Below are positions 27,433 through 35,862 of a stretch of DNA of 64,000 bases, in pieces. Source of the stretch: Pseudoduganella guangdongensis. GTDB lineage: Bacteria > Pseudomonadota > Gammaproteobacteria > Burkholderiales > Burkholderiaceae_D. The notes under the pieces are model-generated. The model was given only the letters and a program-made list of their open reading frames with translations, had not been told where the DNA came from and did no database searches. The stretch lies in assembly GCF_009857475.1 (NCBI RefSeq), contig NZ_WWCJ01000009.1:204571-268570 (forward strand), in the 5' to 3' direction. The position numbers and the translations under genes are program-made. How positions within the stretch are numbered: the stretch's first letter is position 1; every line of letters starts with the position of its first letter.

Positions 27433-29787
27433 TCAAGCGGCCTGCTCGCCCGAGCCCTCGGCCGCCTGCAGGTCGGCGTGGATGGCCTGCAGCACCGCGT
27501 CCAGCATCGGCGCCAGGCGCGCCAGTTCGGGCGCCGCGTCGGCGCCGCCGCGCAGGGCGTTCAGCACTTCCGCCGCCGCCTGGCGCAAGCCTTCCATGCC
27601 CAGCTGCGCCGCCATGCCGGCCAGCGTGTGGGCCAGCCGTTGCGCGCGCGCGCGGTTGCCGTGCGCCAGCGCGTCGCCGATGGTGGCGTGCAGCGCGGCC
27701 TGGCTTTGCAGGAACTGGCCCAGCGCTTTGTGCAGCTGCGCGCCATTGCCCTGCGCGCGCGCCAGCGCCCCGGCCATGTCGATGCCGCAGGCGCTCAGGG
27801 CCGGCCAGGCCGCCCGCGCCGCCGCCTGTGCCTCGGCGCTGGCCGACGCGGCCGGCAGGGCATGCCGGAAAAGGGCGGTGAAGATGAAGCGGTTGCCTTG
27901 CACCGGGTCGCTTTCCAGCAGCAGGTGGCCGCCCATCATGGCCGCCAGCTGGCGCGCCACCGACAGGCCCAGGCCGGCCGCGCAGTCGCCCTGCGACACC
28001 GGCTCGAACAGCTGGATGGCGGCGTCGCGCGCCACGCCGGTGTCGCGCACTTCGCAGCGCAGCACCGTGGCGCCCTGCTGCGCCGGCGCGCCTTGCGCGC
28101 CTTGGCCGCCGTCCTCGCGCTGCAGCACCAGCAGCACCTTGCCTTGCTCGGTGAAGCGCACCGCATGTGCTAAAAGGTGCTGCAGCAATTGCTGCAAGCG
28201 CGCCGCGTCGCCCACCAGCTCGGACGGCACCGCGGCATCGACCGCGCATTCCAGCTGCAAGCCCTTGACCTGGGCCGGCGCCTGCCATGCCGCGCAAGCC
28301 TGTTCGGCGGCCTGGCGCACGCTGAACACGCATTCCTCCATCTGGAACTTGCCAGCCTCGATGCGCGAGAAATCGAGGATATCGTTGAACATGGCCTGCA
28401 GGTTGGTCGCCGCCCCGTCCACCTGCTGCAGGTAGCTGCGCTGGCGCGCGTCGAGCTGGCCCTGCAGCACCAGCTGCGTCAGGCCGATGATGGCGTTCAG
28501 CGGCGTGCGGATCTCGTGGCTCATATTGGCCAGGAAGGAGCTCTTGCTGCGGTTGGCCATATCGGCCGTTTCCTGCGCCGCCGCAATGGCGCGTTCGGCC
28601 TGGCGCAGTTCCGTCACATCCAGCCCAAAGGAGAGCAGGGCGATATCGCCTTCCTCCAGCACCGTGTGGCGCCAGGCGATGCGCCGCTCGTCGCCGGAAG
28701 CGGTGGTCAGCATGTGCTCCTGCGCCGCCGGCATGGCGCGCAGCTGCTCCGGCTGGCCGCCGGCCGGCCATAGCGCGATGGCGGACATGGGCAGCAGCGG
28801 CAGGTCGCGCCAGACGCGGCCCAGCACAGCATGGCGCGCGCAGCCGGTCAGGCGCACCGCCGTGTCGTTAAACAGCAGCACTTCGCCGTCGCGCCCCAGG
28901 CCCAGCACCAGCAGGTCGGTATTGTTGGTCAGCTGATCCAGCAGGCGGCGCGTGCGGCGCAGCTTTTCGCCCGCCGCGTCGCGTGCCGCCGCCGCACCGA
29001 CCAGGTCCTGCTGCAAGGCGTGCAGCGACAGCAGCAGCTCGCCCGTCTCGTCGTGGTAGGGTTGCGGCGCCGGCGAGGACAGGTCGCCCTGGCGCATGCG
29101 CTGCGCCACCGCCAGCGCCTCGGCCAGCGGCCGGGTGATGCTGCGGCTGATCAGCCAGGCCAGGGCCACCGCCATGGCCAGCGACGCTGCCAGGATGGCC
29201 AGCAGCAGCAGGCTGTCGCGCTCCACGCGGTCAGCCGCCTGGCCCTCGGTAAAGCGCGCGCGGCTCGCTGCCAGTTGCACCAGGTTGTCGACCACGCGCC
29301 GGTGCTGTTCGTAGCTGCGCTTCATTGCCAGCAAGGCATGCGCGGCGCGCGCGCGCTCGCCCAGGTCGAGCGCCGGCACCAGCTGGCCGAAGGCGTCGCG
29401 GTAAAAGGCGGCGGCGTGCAGATTGCTTTGCTTGAGGGTCTCGGCCAGGCTGGGGTCGAGCGGGCGGCTTTTCCAGTACTGCTCGCGCGCCAGCTGCTGC
29501 GCGTGCAGGGTGCGCAGGCGCTGCGCCAGCTGGTCGCGTTCCAGCTGGTTGCCGGCGGCGGCCAGCTGCTGCGCCACCAGGAAGGACTCGATGATGTAGA
29601 GCGGTGGCGGCAGCACGTCCGCGATCAGGTCCTTGCCCTGCACGACGTCGCCGTACAGCGGGCCGTTGACGCGCAATTTATCCAGCGTGCGGAACGACCA
29701 AAGCCCGTACAGCAGGAAGCCGCAGGCGAAGATCCCCACGAGGAGCGCCAGGCGGCGCGCGAAGCGCAGATTGCGCAGCAGGTCCAT
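27433..29787 (-). CDS. Membrane sensor histidine kinase with HPt and damaged ATP-binding motifs
   Basis: A 784-residue protein: transmembrane helix about 12-30, a periplasmic helical sensor, a second helix about 200-220, HAMP, a PAS-like region, HisKA with an intact H box (NMSHEIRTPLNAIIG), HATPase and a C-terminal HPt (RLAHTLAGMAAQLGM). In the HATPase the N box expected as LLSNAIKFT reads LLAHAVRFT, replacing the Mg-binding Asn by His. The G1 box reads DTGVARD instead of DxGxG. The GLGLS G2 box remains. No receiver lies between kinase and HPt. It may be a weak or inactive kinase acting through its HPt; this is inference. Confidence 0.88.
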   Translation of the reverse strand: MDLLRNLRFARRLALLVGIFACGFLLYGLWSFRTLDKLRVNGPLYGDVVQGKDLIADVLPPPLYIIESFLVAQQLAAAGNQLERDQLAQRLRTLHAQQLAREQYWKSRPLDPSLAETLKQSNLHAAAFYRDAFGQLVPALDLGERARAAHALLAMKRSYEQHRRVVDNLVQLAASRARFTEGQAADRVERDSLLLLAILAASLAMAVALAWLISRSITRPLAEALAVAQRMRQGDLSSPAPQPYHDETGELLLSLHALQQDLVGAAAARDAAGEKLRRTRRLLDQLTNNTDLLVLGLGRDGEVLLFNDTAVRLTGCARHAVLGRVWRDLPLLPMSAIALWPAGGQPEQLRAMPAAQEHMLTTASGDERRIAWRHTVLEEGDIALLSFGLDVTELRQAERAIAAAQETADMANRSKSSFLANMSHEIRTPLNAIIGLTQLVLQGQLDARQRSYLQQVDGAATNLQAMFNDILDFSRIEAGKFQMEECVFSVRQAAEQACAAWQAPAQVKGLQLECAVDAAVPSELVGDAARLQQLLQHLLAHAVRFTEQGKVLLVLQREDGGQGAQGAPAQQGATVLRCEVRDTGVARDAAIQLFEPVSQGDCAAGLGLSVARQLAAMMGGHLLLESDPVQGNRFIFTALFRHALPAASASAEAQAAARAAWPALSACGIDMAGALARAQGNGAQLHKALGQFLQSQAALHATIGDALAHGNRARAQRLAHTLAGMAAQLGMEGLRQAAAEVLNALRGGADAAPELARLAPMLDAVLQAIHADLQAAEGSGEQAA

Positions 29788-29817
29788 GGTGCCTCTCGGC
29801 AGAGAACCCCGTCGGGA

Positions 29818-30687
29818 TCAGGTGCGGCGGCGACGGCGTTCGGATGAAGTGCGCGCAGCTTTCTTGCGCGGGCCGGATGCTTTCATCACCTTGGGCGCAG
29901 TGTCGCCCGCGAGCAGGCGGCGAATATTGAGCGCGTCCATCAGGCGCGCCGAATTGCCGCTGGCGTTGAGCAGTACCAGGGTGGCGTTGCGGCCGGCCTC
30001 GCTGATCCGCATGATGAGGCAGCGGCCCGCTTCTTCGGTGTAGCCGGTCTTCGACAGGCCGATGTCCCAGCCCTTGGCGCCGACCAGGCGGTTGGTGTTG
30101 TGGTACTCGACCTTGCGCCCCTTCATGGTCATGACTTCCTCGGTATCGGTCGACATGCGGCGGATTTCCGGGTATTTGGCGGCGGCGGCGGCCATCTTCA
30201 CCAGGTCGGCGGCGTTCGAGGTGTTGTGCGGCGACAGGCCGGTCGGCTCGTCGATGCGGGTGCTGTGCATGCCGAGCTGCTTGATCTTGGCATCAACCGC
30301 TGCCTTGAAGGCGGCCGGGCCGCCCGGGAAGGTGCGCGAGAGCGAGGCGGCGGCGCGGTTGTCGGACGACATCAGGGCCAGCTGCAGCGCTTCGCCGCGC
30401 GAAATGGTGGCGCCCACCGGCACGCGCGAGGTGCTGTGCTTGAGGGTGTCGACATCGTCGCGGTCAATGCTGATCTGCTCCTGCATATCGAGCTTGGAGT
30501 CCAGCACGACCATGGCGGTCATCAATTTGGTGAGGGAAGCGATCGGGACCACGGCGGTGGCGTTTTTTTCGACCAGCACTTTGCCGGTCTCATCCTCAAC
30601 GACCAGCACGGATTGCGAGCTCATAGGCGCGGCAAACACGGCGGCGGAGATCGACATCAGCAGGGCTGCGGTGATTTTCTTTAGCAT
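29818..30687 (-). CDS. D-alanyl-D-alanine carboxypeptidase/endopeptidase (PBP7-like)
   Basis: A 289-residue exported S11-family serine peptidase that trims peptidoglycan peptides. An N-terminal signal (LKKITAALLMSISAAVFA) is followed by the three active-site motifs: SLTK (residues 51-54), SDN (108-110) and KTG (213-215). The C-terminus is an unusual basic tail (PRKKAARTSSERRRRRT). The ATG at 30687 was chosen because the signal peptide starts there; the longer frame from 30762 adds 25 unlikely residues. The length is close to E. coli PbpG, hence PBP7-like, but DacA/DacC-type assignment is not excluded. Confidence 0.9.
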   Translation of the reverse strand: MLKKITAALLMSISAAVFAAPMSSQSVLVVEDETGKVLVEKNATAVVPIASLTKLMTAMVVLDSKLDMQEQISIDRDDVDTLKHSTSRVPVGATISRGEALQLALMSSDNRAAASLSRTFPGGPAAFKAAVDAKIKQLGMHSTRIDEPTGLSPHNTSNAADLVKMAAAAAKYPEIRRMSTDTEEVMTMKGRKVEYHNTNRLVGAKGWDIGLSKTGYTEEAGRCLIMRISEAGRNATLVLLNASGNSARLMDALNIRRLLAGDTAPKVMKASGPRKKAARTSSERRRRRT

Positions 30688-30811
30688 GTTCGGAATTAGG
30701 GGATCAGTCGGGGGGGAATATTGCTGTATTAGGGGCAATATTCTAAATTCCGAAGATATCACTTATGGGTTAACTCGTCCAGCCAACGTCAATTATGCGC
30801 AACTTAAAGCG

Positions 30812-30838
30812 AAAAAAAAGCCGGCTAAGCCGGCTTTA
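30812..30838 (-). terminator. Rho-independent terminator after the sulfate-binding protein gene
   Basis: On the minus strand AAAGCCGGC-TTA-GCCGGCTTT is a perfect stem followed by an eight-base T run, 5-30 bp beyond the stop codon at 30843. Confidence 0.92.
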
Positions 30839-30842
30839 AAAT

Positions 30843-31853
30843 TCATTTAGACGAATAAATCTTGTCAAACTCCCCGCCGTCATCGAAGTGCTTCTTCTGC
30901 GCCGCGCGCCAGCCGCCAAACACCTCATCCACGGTGAAGAGCGTGATCGGCTTGAAATTGGCGGCATATTTCTTGAATACCGCTTCCGAACGCGGACGCA
31001 AATAATGCTTGGCGATAATTTCCTGGCCGGCGTCGGAATACAGGAAATTCAGGTAAGCGGTGGCTTCCTTGCGGATATTCTTTTTGTCGACAACTTTATC
31101 GACCACGGCCACCGGCGACTCCGCCAGGATCGACGTGGACGGATAAACCACCTCGAAGTTATCGCCGAATTCAGCGCGCACCATGCCGACCTCGTTTTCA
31201 AACGTCACCAGCACGTCGCCGATCTGGCGCTGGGTGAAGGTGGTGGTGGCCGCGCGGCCGCCGGCATCGAGGATCGGCACGTTCTTGAAAATCTTGCCCA
31301 CCAGCTCGCGCGCGCCGGCTTCGTTGCCGCCTTTTTTCAGCACCGAGCCCCAGGCCGCCAGGTAGGTATAGCGGCCATTGCCGGCCGTTTTCGGGTTGGG
31401 GATGATCACTTGCACGCCCGGCTTGGCCAGGTCGCCCCAGTCCTTGATCGCCTTCGGGTTGCCCTTGCGCACCAGGTAGACCATGGTGGAGTAGGCTGGC
31501 GCGGCATTGTGCGGGAACTTCTTGGCCCAGTCCTGCACCACCAGGCCGCGATCGGCCAGCATGTCGATGTCATTGGCCTGGTTCATGGTCACGACCGACG
31601 CCTCCAGGCCGTCGGCCACGGCGCGCGCCTGCTTGGACGAGCCGCCGTGCGACTGCTTGATGGTGACCGCGACGCCGGTGCTCTTCTTATAGGCGGCGGC
31701 GAAGGCCGGGTTGACGTCCTTATACAGTTCACGCGCCACGTCATAGGACACGTTCAGCAGGGTCACTTCCTGGGCCGCGGCGAGCGGCGCCACCGCGACG
31801 GAAGCCGCGGCCAGGGCGGCACCCAGTGCAAATGCGAATTTGTTATAAGTCAT
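30843..31853 (-). CDS. sbp: Periplasmic sulfate-binding protein of an ABC importer
   Basis: A 336-residue secreted binding protein, with a signal peptide ending near PLAAAQE. Mature hallmarks of the Sbp/CysP family are LLNVSYDVARELYKDVNPAF, KQSHGGSSKQARAV, VVTMNQANDIDML, IIPNPKTAGNGRYTYLAAWG and LVTFENEV. These line the anion pocket known from sulfate-binding proteins; thiosulfate is also possible. The CysT/W/A partners are not adjacent, so it must work with a transporter encoded elsewhere. It is a single-gene unit ended by the terminator at 30812-30838. Confidence 0.95.
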   Translation of the reverse strand: MTYNKFAFALGAALAAASVAVAPLAAAQEVTLLNVSYDVARELYKDVNPAFAAAYKKSTGVAVTIKQSHGGSSKQARAVADGLEASVVTMNQANDIDMLADRGLVVQDWAKKFPHNAAPAYSTMVYLVRKGNPKAIKDWGDLAKPGVQVIIPNPKTAGNGRYTYLAAWGSVLKKGGNEAGARELVGKIFKNVPILDAGGRAATTTFTQRQIGDVLVTFENEVGMVRAEFGDNFEVVYPSTSILAESPVAVVDKVVDKKNIRKEATAYLNFLYSDAGQEIIAKHYLRPRSEAVFKKYAANFKPITLFTVDEVFGGWRAAQKKHFDDGGEFDKIYSSK

Positions 31854-31914
31854 GGCATTCTCTATTGTGAAAACAGATAAGCATGGTCTAGAATTCGGCG
31901 CCGAAAAGAAACTA

Positions 31915-31929
31915 CTTATTCGTTATAAG
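31915..31929. promoter_or_regulatory. AT-rich palindrome upstream of the sulfate-binding protein gene
   Basis: CTTAT-TCGTT-ATAAG lies 62-76 bp upstream of the start codon, in a 164-bp divergent promoter region shared with the acetyltransferase gene. The position and the TTAT/ATAA arms would suit a LysR-type site such as CysB. This is inferred from context only. Confidence 0.3.
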
Positions 31930-32017
31930 CTTAGACAGGGTAGCGCAAAGCGGTGGCCGACGGGGATTTTGCCACTGGTGTATATTCCGCCTGTAAATTG
32001 CTTATCTGAGAGCATGC

Positions 32018-32536
32018 ATGAGTTTTGAAATACGCCGCGCGGAAGCCAACGACGCCACGGCTGCCTGTGAGGTACTGCGACGCTCGATTACCGAGTGTTG
32101 TGTGCTTGACCATAAAAACGATCCCGCCATCCTGGCTGCCTGGCTCGGCAACAAGACCCCGGAGACGGTTGCGTCCTGGTTCGCCTCGCCCACCAATTTC
32201 GCCCTGGTGGCCACCGAGCAGGGCGCGGTGGTCGGCGTCGCCCTGTTGACGGCGGCCGGCAAGCTCGCCCTATGCTACCTGCTGCCGGAAGCGCGCCTGC
32301 GCGGCGCCGGCAAGGCCCTGCTGGCGTGCGTCGAAGCGCAGGCGTGCAGCTGGGGCGTCAAGGCCCTGCAGCTGCACAGCACCGCCAGCGGCGAGGCATT
32401 CTTTGCGCAGCAAGGCTACCTGCGTGCCGGCAATGTCCGCTCGCCCTATGGCGTGGAAACCGTCTTCTTCTGGAAGCAGCTGGACGGCAGCATCTGTGAC
32501 GCCAGCAAACCCAAGCGCTTCTGCGGCTGCAGTTGA
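32018..32536 (+). CDS. GNAT-family N-acetyltransferase
   Basis: A 172-residue enzyme with the GNAT acetyl-CoA loop (EARLRGAGKALLACVEAQA, compare Q/RxxGxG/A) after two central strands (FALVATEQGAVVGVALL, GKLALCYLLPEA) and a C-terminal region ending in a Cys-rich tail (KRFCGCS). The substrate is unknown. It is divergent from the sulfate-binding protein gene. A weak GAGAG precedes the ATG at 32018. Confidence 0.85.
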   Translation: MSFEIRRAEANDATAACEVLRRSITECCVLDHKNDPAILAAWLGNKTPETVASWFASPTNFALVATEQGAVVGVALLTAAGKLALCYLLPEARLRGAGKALLACVEAQACSWGVKALQLHSTASGEAFFAQQGYLRAGNVRSPYGVETVFFWKQLDGSICDASKPKRFCGCS

Positions 32537-32619
32537 GCATTGCCCCGATTCAACCGTACCGTGCAATTTGGACACCACTGCTATAGTGTCTTATCGACAA
32601 TCTCCGCGCGGGGTTCACC

Positions 32620-34113
32620 ATGCTCCAACCGCAGAACAAGCACACCGAAACTTTTATCTCAACCGGTATCCCCGGCCTCGACGCCATCCTGGCAGGCGGG
32701 CTGACCAAGGACCGGCTGTACCTGCTGGAAGGCGATCCCGGCGCCGGGAAAACCACCATGGCCTTGCAATTCCTGGTGGAGGGCGCGCGCCTGGGCGAAC
32801 CGGTGCTGTACATCACCCTGGCCGAGAACGAAGTGGAGCTGCGGGCGGTGGCCCGCTCGCACGGCTTCGTGATGGACGGTATCAGCGTGCAGGAAATCAT
32901 CCCGGCCGAGAGCGTGCTCGATCCGGACGAGCAGTACACGGTGTTCCACCCGTCCGAAGTCGAGCTGGGGGAGACCAACCGCCGCATCCTGTCCTATATC
33001 GACCAGCTCAATCCAACCCGCGTGGTGCTCGATTCCCTGTCCGAACTGCAGTTGCTGGCCGGTAGCGCGCTGCGTTACCGGCGCCACGTGCTGGCGCTCA
33101 AGCAGTACTTTGCCAAGCGCGCCTGCACCGCGCTGTTCCTGGACGACCGGACTGCTGTCAGCGGCGACCAGCAGGTGCGCAGTATCGCGCACGGCGTGAT
33201 TTCGCTGCAGCATGCCGAATCCGGCTATGGGGCCGAGCGGCGCATCCTGCGCGTGCTGAAGTACCGCGGCATCGATTACCGGCGCGGCCCGCACGACTAC
33301 ATCATTCAGCGCGGCGGCGTGGTGGCCTATCCGCGCATCGTGCCTTCCGAGTCGCGCGAGCGGCTGGCCCAGGAGCAGGTCTCCAGCGGGCGCGCGGAAC
33401 TCGATACGCTGCTGGGCGGCGGTATCGAAGCGGGCTCCAGCACCCTGATTTCGGGGCCACCGGGCACCGGCAAGTCCAGCCTCGCCGCGCAGTTCGTCAA
33501 GACCGCGACCGAGCAGGGGCACATGGCGGCCATGTTTGTGTTCGAGGAGTCGCTCAACACCCTGCTGAACCGGGCCGACGGCATCGGCATGGACTTGCGC
33601 ACCCCGCTGGCCAAGGGCTTGCTCAAAGTGCACCAGATCAACCCGGCCGAATTGTCGCCCGGCCAGTTCTCGCACCTGGTGTGCCAGGTGGCGGATGAGG
33701 GCGCGCGGGTGGTGGTGATCGACAGCCTGAACGGCTATATGAACGCGATGCCGGAAGCGCGCTTCCTCATCACCCATTTGCGCGAAGTGCTGACCTACCT
33801 GGGACAGCGCGGCGTGCTCACCTTCCTGGTCGGGGTGCAGCAGGGCGTGATCGGGCCGATGGGGTCGAGCGTGGACGTCAGCTACCTGGCCGACAATGTG
33901 CTGCTGCTGCGTTACTACGAAGCGTTCGGTGCGGTGCACAAGGCCTTGTCCGTGTTCAAGAAGCGCGGCAGCGCGCACGAGACGACGCTGCGCTCGTTCC
34001 AGGTCACCCGGCAGGGTATCCAGGTCGGGCCGGTGCTGGCCGGCTTCCGCGGCATCCTGACCGGGGTGCCGACCCCGGAGGGCAAGGCCGGCGGCGAGGC
34101 GGCGCATGGATAA
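32620..34113 (+). CDS. KaiC-like double RecA-fold ATPase
   Basis: A 497-residue protein with two KaiC domains. CI: STGIPGLDAILAGGL, then Walker A EGDPGAGKTT, catalytic Glu in TLAENE and Walker B VVLDSLSEL. CII: ELDTLLGGGIEAG, Walker A SGPPGTGKSS, FVFEES and VVVIDSLNGYM. The length matches cyanobacterial KaiC (about 519). No KaiA or KaiB is nearby. Its stop overlaps the following histidine kinase start by 8 bp, so the two products are made together. In non-phototrophs such KaiC homologues are linked to stress or signalling rather than a proven clock. Its role here is inferred to be gating the kinase. Confidence 0.93.
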   Translation: MLQPQNKHTETFISTGIPGLDAILAGGLTKDRLYLLEGDPGAGKTTMALQFLVEGARLGEPVLYITLAENEVELRAVARSHGFVMDGISVQEIIPAESVLDPDEQYTVFHPSEVELGETNRRILSYIDQLNPTRVVLDSLSELQLLAGSALRYRRHVLALKQYFAKRACTALFLDDRTAVSGDQQVRSIAHGVISLQHAESGYGAERRILRVLKYRGIDYRRGPHDYIIQRGGVVAYPRIVPSESRERLAQEQVSSGRAELDTLLGGGIEAGSSTLISGPPGTGKSSLAAQFVKTATEQGHMAAMFVFEESLNTLLNRADGIGMDLRTPLAKGLLKVHQINPAELSPGQFSHLVCQVADEGARVVVIDSLNGYMNAMPEARFLITHLREVLTYLGQRGVLTFLVGVQQGVIGPMGSSVDVSYLADNVLLLRYYEAFGAVHKALSVFKKRGSAHETTLRSFQVTRQGIQVGPVLAGFRGILTGVPTPEGKAGGEAAHG

Positions 34114-35644
34114 AGTCGAACAGCGTATTGTGGTCTACGCGCCGGTGGGCAAGGACGCCCGCCTGATCGAGGATGTGTTGCGCTACGCGCAGCTGGAATG
34201 TGAAATCTGCTCGGCCCTGCCCCAGGTGGTGCCGCAGCTGGGGCACGGCGCTGCCGCCTTGTTTGTCATTGAGGAGGCGTTCAATGCCGACTTCCTGGCC
34301 GAGCTGACAAGCTTCCTGTCCGGCCAGCCGGCCTGGTCCGACTTGCCGGTACTGGTGCTGAGCAAGCAGGGGCTCGATTCCTCGGCCGTGCGCACGGTTT
34401 TCGAGCAGGTCGGCAATGTGACCCTGCTCGAACGCCCGGTGCGGCGCGCCACCTTGCTCAGCGCGGCGTTGTCGGCGCGCCGGGCGCGCCAGCGCCAGTA
34501 TCAAATGCGCGAAGTCGACCGGCGCAAGGATGAATTCCTGGCCATCCTCGGCCACGAGCTGCGCAACCCGCTGGCGCCGATCCGCACCGCCATGGATGTG
34601 CTGAACACCATCCCCGACAGTTCGCCGCGCCTGCGCCACATCACCCAGGTGGTCGAGCGCCAGGTCAAGCACCTGACGCGCCTGGTCGATGATTTGCTCG
34701 ACGTGGCGCGCATCACCAATGACAAGGTGGCGCTGAAATGCGAATGGGTCAGCCTGGACACGGTGCTGGAGCACGCGGTCGAGCTGTGCCGGCCGCAGCT
34801 GCTAGCCGGCGGCCAGCGGCTCGACGTGCGCCAGCCGCCGGGCAGCGTGCTGCTGTCCGGCGACCGCGCGCGCCTGGTGCAGAGCCTGGCCAATGTACTG
34901 GGCAACGCGATCAAATTTTCGCCGCCCGGCGCGCCGGTGGAATTGCGGGCCGAGGTCGATGGCGGCGATATCGTGCTGTCCGTGCGCGACCACGGCCCCG
35001 GCCTGGAGCCGGAAGCGCGCGCCCGCATCTTCGAATTGTTCGTGCAGGGCCAGGCCGGCCGCGTGCACGCCCTGGGTGGCCTGGGCATCGGCCTGAGCCT
35101 GGCGCAGCGCTTTACGCGCATGCATGGCGGCACGGTGCAGGTGCATAGCGGCGGCCAGGGCCAGGGCTGCGAGTTCGTGCTGCGCATGCCGATCGTGGTG
35201 GCGGATCGGCGCCGCCGGCCGCGCCCGGAACGGCGCGCCGCTGCCGACGATGCCGAGGGCCCGCTGCGCGTGATGGTGGTGGACGACAATGTCGATGGCG
35301 CCGAAATGCTGCAGGTGATGCTGGAAATGGACGGCTACCTGGTCGGCAAGGCGCATGACGGGCAGGGCGCGATCGCCCTGGCCGAGCGCTTCCATCCGCA
35401 TGTGGCGCTGATGGATATCGGCCTGCCCGACATGCAGGGCTATGAGGCGGCGCGCCGCATCCACGCGCTGCGCGCGGATGACGACACGGTGTTCATCGCC
35501 ATGACCGGCTGGGGCCATGAGGAGGCGCGCCGCTTGGCGGCGGAGGCCGGCATCCAGCATTACCTGGTCAAGCCGGTCGACCTGAATATGCTGCGCCAGC
35601 AGTTGTCCGATATCCGCAGCCGCGTCGCGCCGCAGGCCGGCTAG
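34106..35644 (+). CDS. Pseudo-receiver/histidine kinase/receiver hybrid coupled to KaiC
   Basis: A 512-residue soluble hybrid kinase. Residues 1-130 look like a receiver fold without the acidic pocket (VVYAPVGKDA at the start, FVIEEAF where the phospho-Asp would be). Then come HisKA (AILGHELRNPLAPI), HATPase (VLGNAIKFS, DHGPGLE, LGGLGIGLS) and a normal C-terminal receiver (MVVDDNVDGAEML, ALMDIGLPDMQGYE, YLVKPVD). It is translated from an overlap with the KaiC-like gene. The stop codon shares CTAG with the stop of the convergent tautomerase gene. The pseudo-receiver may be the contact to KaiC; this is inference. Confidence 0.9.
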   Translation: MDKVEQRIVVYAPVGKDARLIEDVLRYAQLECEICSALPQVVPQLGHGAAALFVIEEAFNADFLAELTSFLSGQPAWSDLPVLVLSKQGLDSSAVRTVFEQVGNVTLLERPVRRATLLSAALSARRARQRQYQMREVDRRKDEFLAILGHELRNPLAPIRTAMDVLNTIPDSSPRLRHITQVVERQVKHLTRLVDDLLDVARITNDKVALKCEWVSLDTVLEHAVELCRPQLLAGGQRLDVRQPPGSVLLSGDRARLVQSLANVLGNAIKFSPPGAPVELRAEVDGGDIVLSVRDHGPGLEPEARARIFELFVQGQAGRVHALGGLGIGLSLAQRFTRMHGGTVQVHSGGQGQGCEFVLRMPIVVADRRRRPRPERRAAADDAEGPLRVMVVDDNVDGAEMLQVMLEMDGYLVGKAHDGQGAIALAERFHPHVALMDIGLPDMQGYEAARRIHALRADDDTVFIAMTGWGHEEARRLAAEAGIQHYLVKPVDLNMLRQQLSDIRSRVAPQAG

Positions 35645-35862
35645 GCTTTCTGGGCCTGGGCGGCGGCCTGGGCGCGCAGGCTGGTCACGTTCTCATAGCC
35701 GATGCCCCAGTTGTCGGTCTCGACCTCGTCGATGATGACGAAGGTGGTGGCCGGATTCTTGTTCAGCACGCGCTGCAAGAGCTCGGTGGCGCCCTGGATC
35801 AGTGCCAGTTTCTGCTCGGCGGTGACGCCTTCCTTGGTGACGCGGAAATTTACGTACGGCAT
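35641..35862 (-). CDS. 4-oxalocrotonate tautomerase family enzyme
   Basis: A 73-residue protein of the small tautomerase family. Met removal would expose the catalytic Pro1 (M-PYVNFRVTKEG). The LALIQGATELLQRVLNKNPATTFVIIDEVETDNWGIG core is characteristic. It acts on enol/keto acids in the cytoplasm; the substrate is unknown. The start overlaps the 3' end of the upstream MFS gene by 13 bp, so it is translationally linked. The stop overlaps the convergent kinase stop by 4 bp. Confidence 0.92.
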   Translation of the reverse strand: MPYVNFRVTKEGVTAEQKLALIQGATELLQRVLNKNPATTFVIIDEVETDNWGIGYENVTSLRAQAAAQAQKA

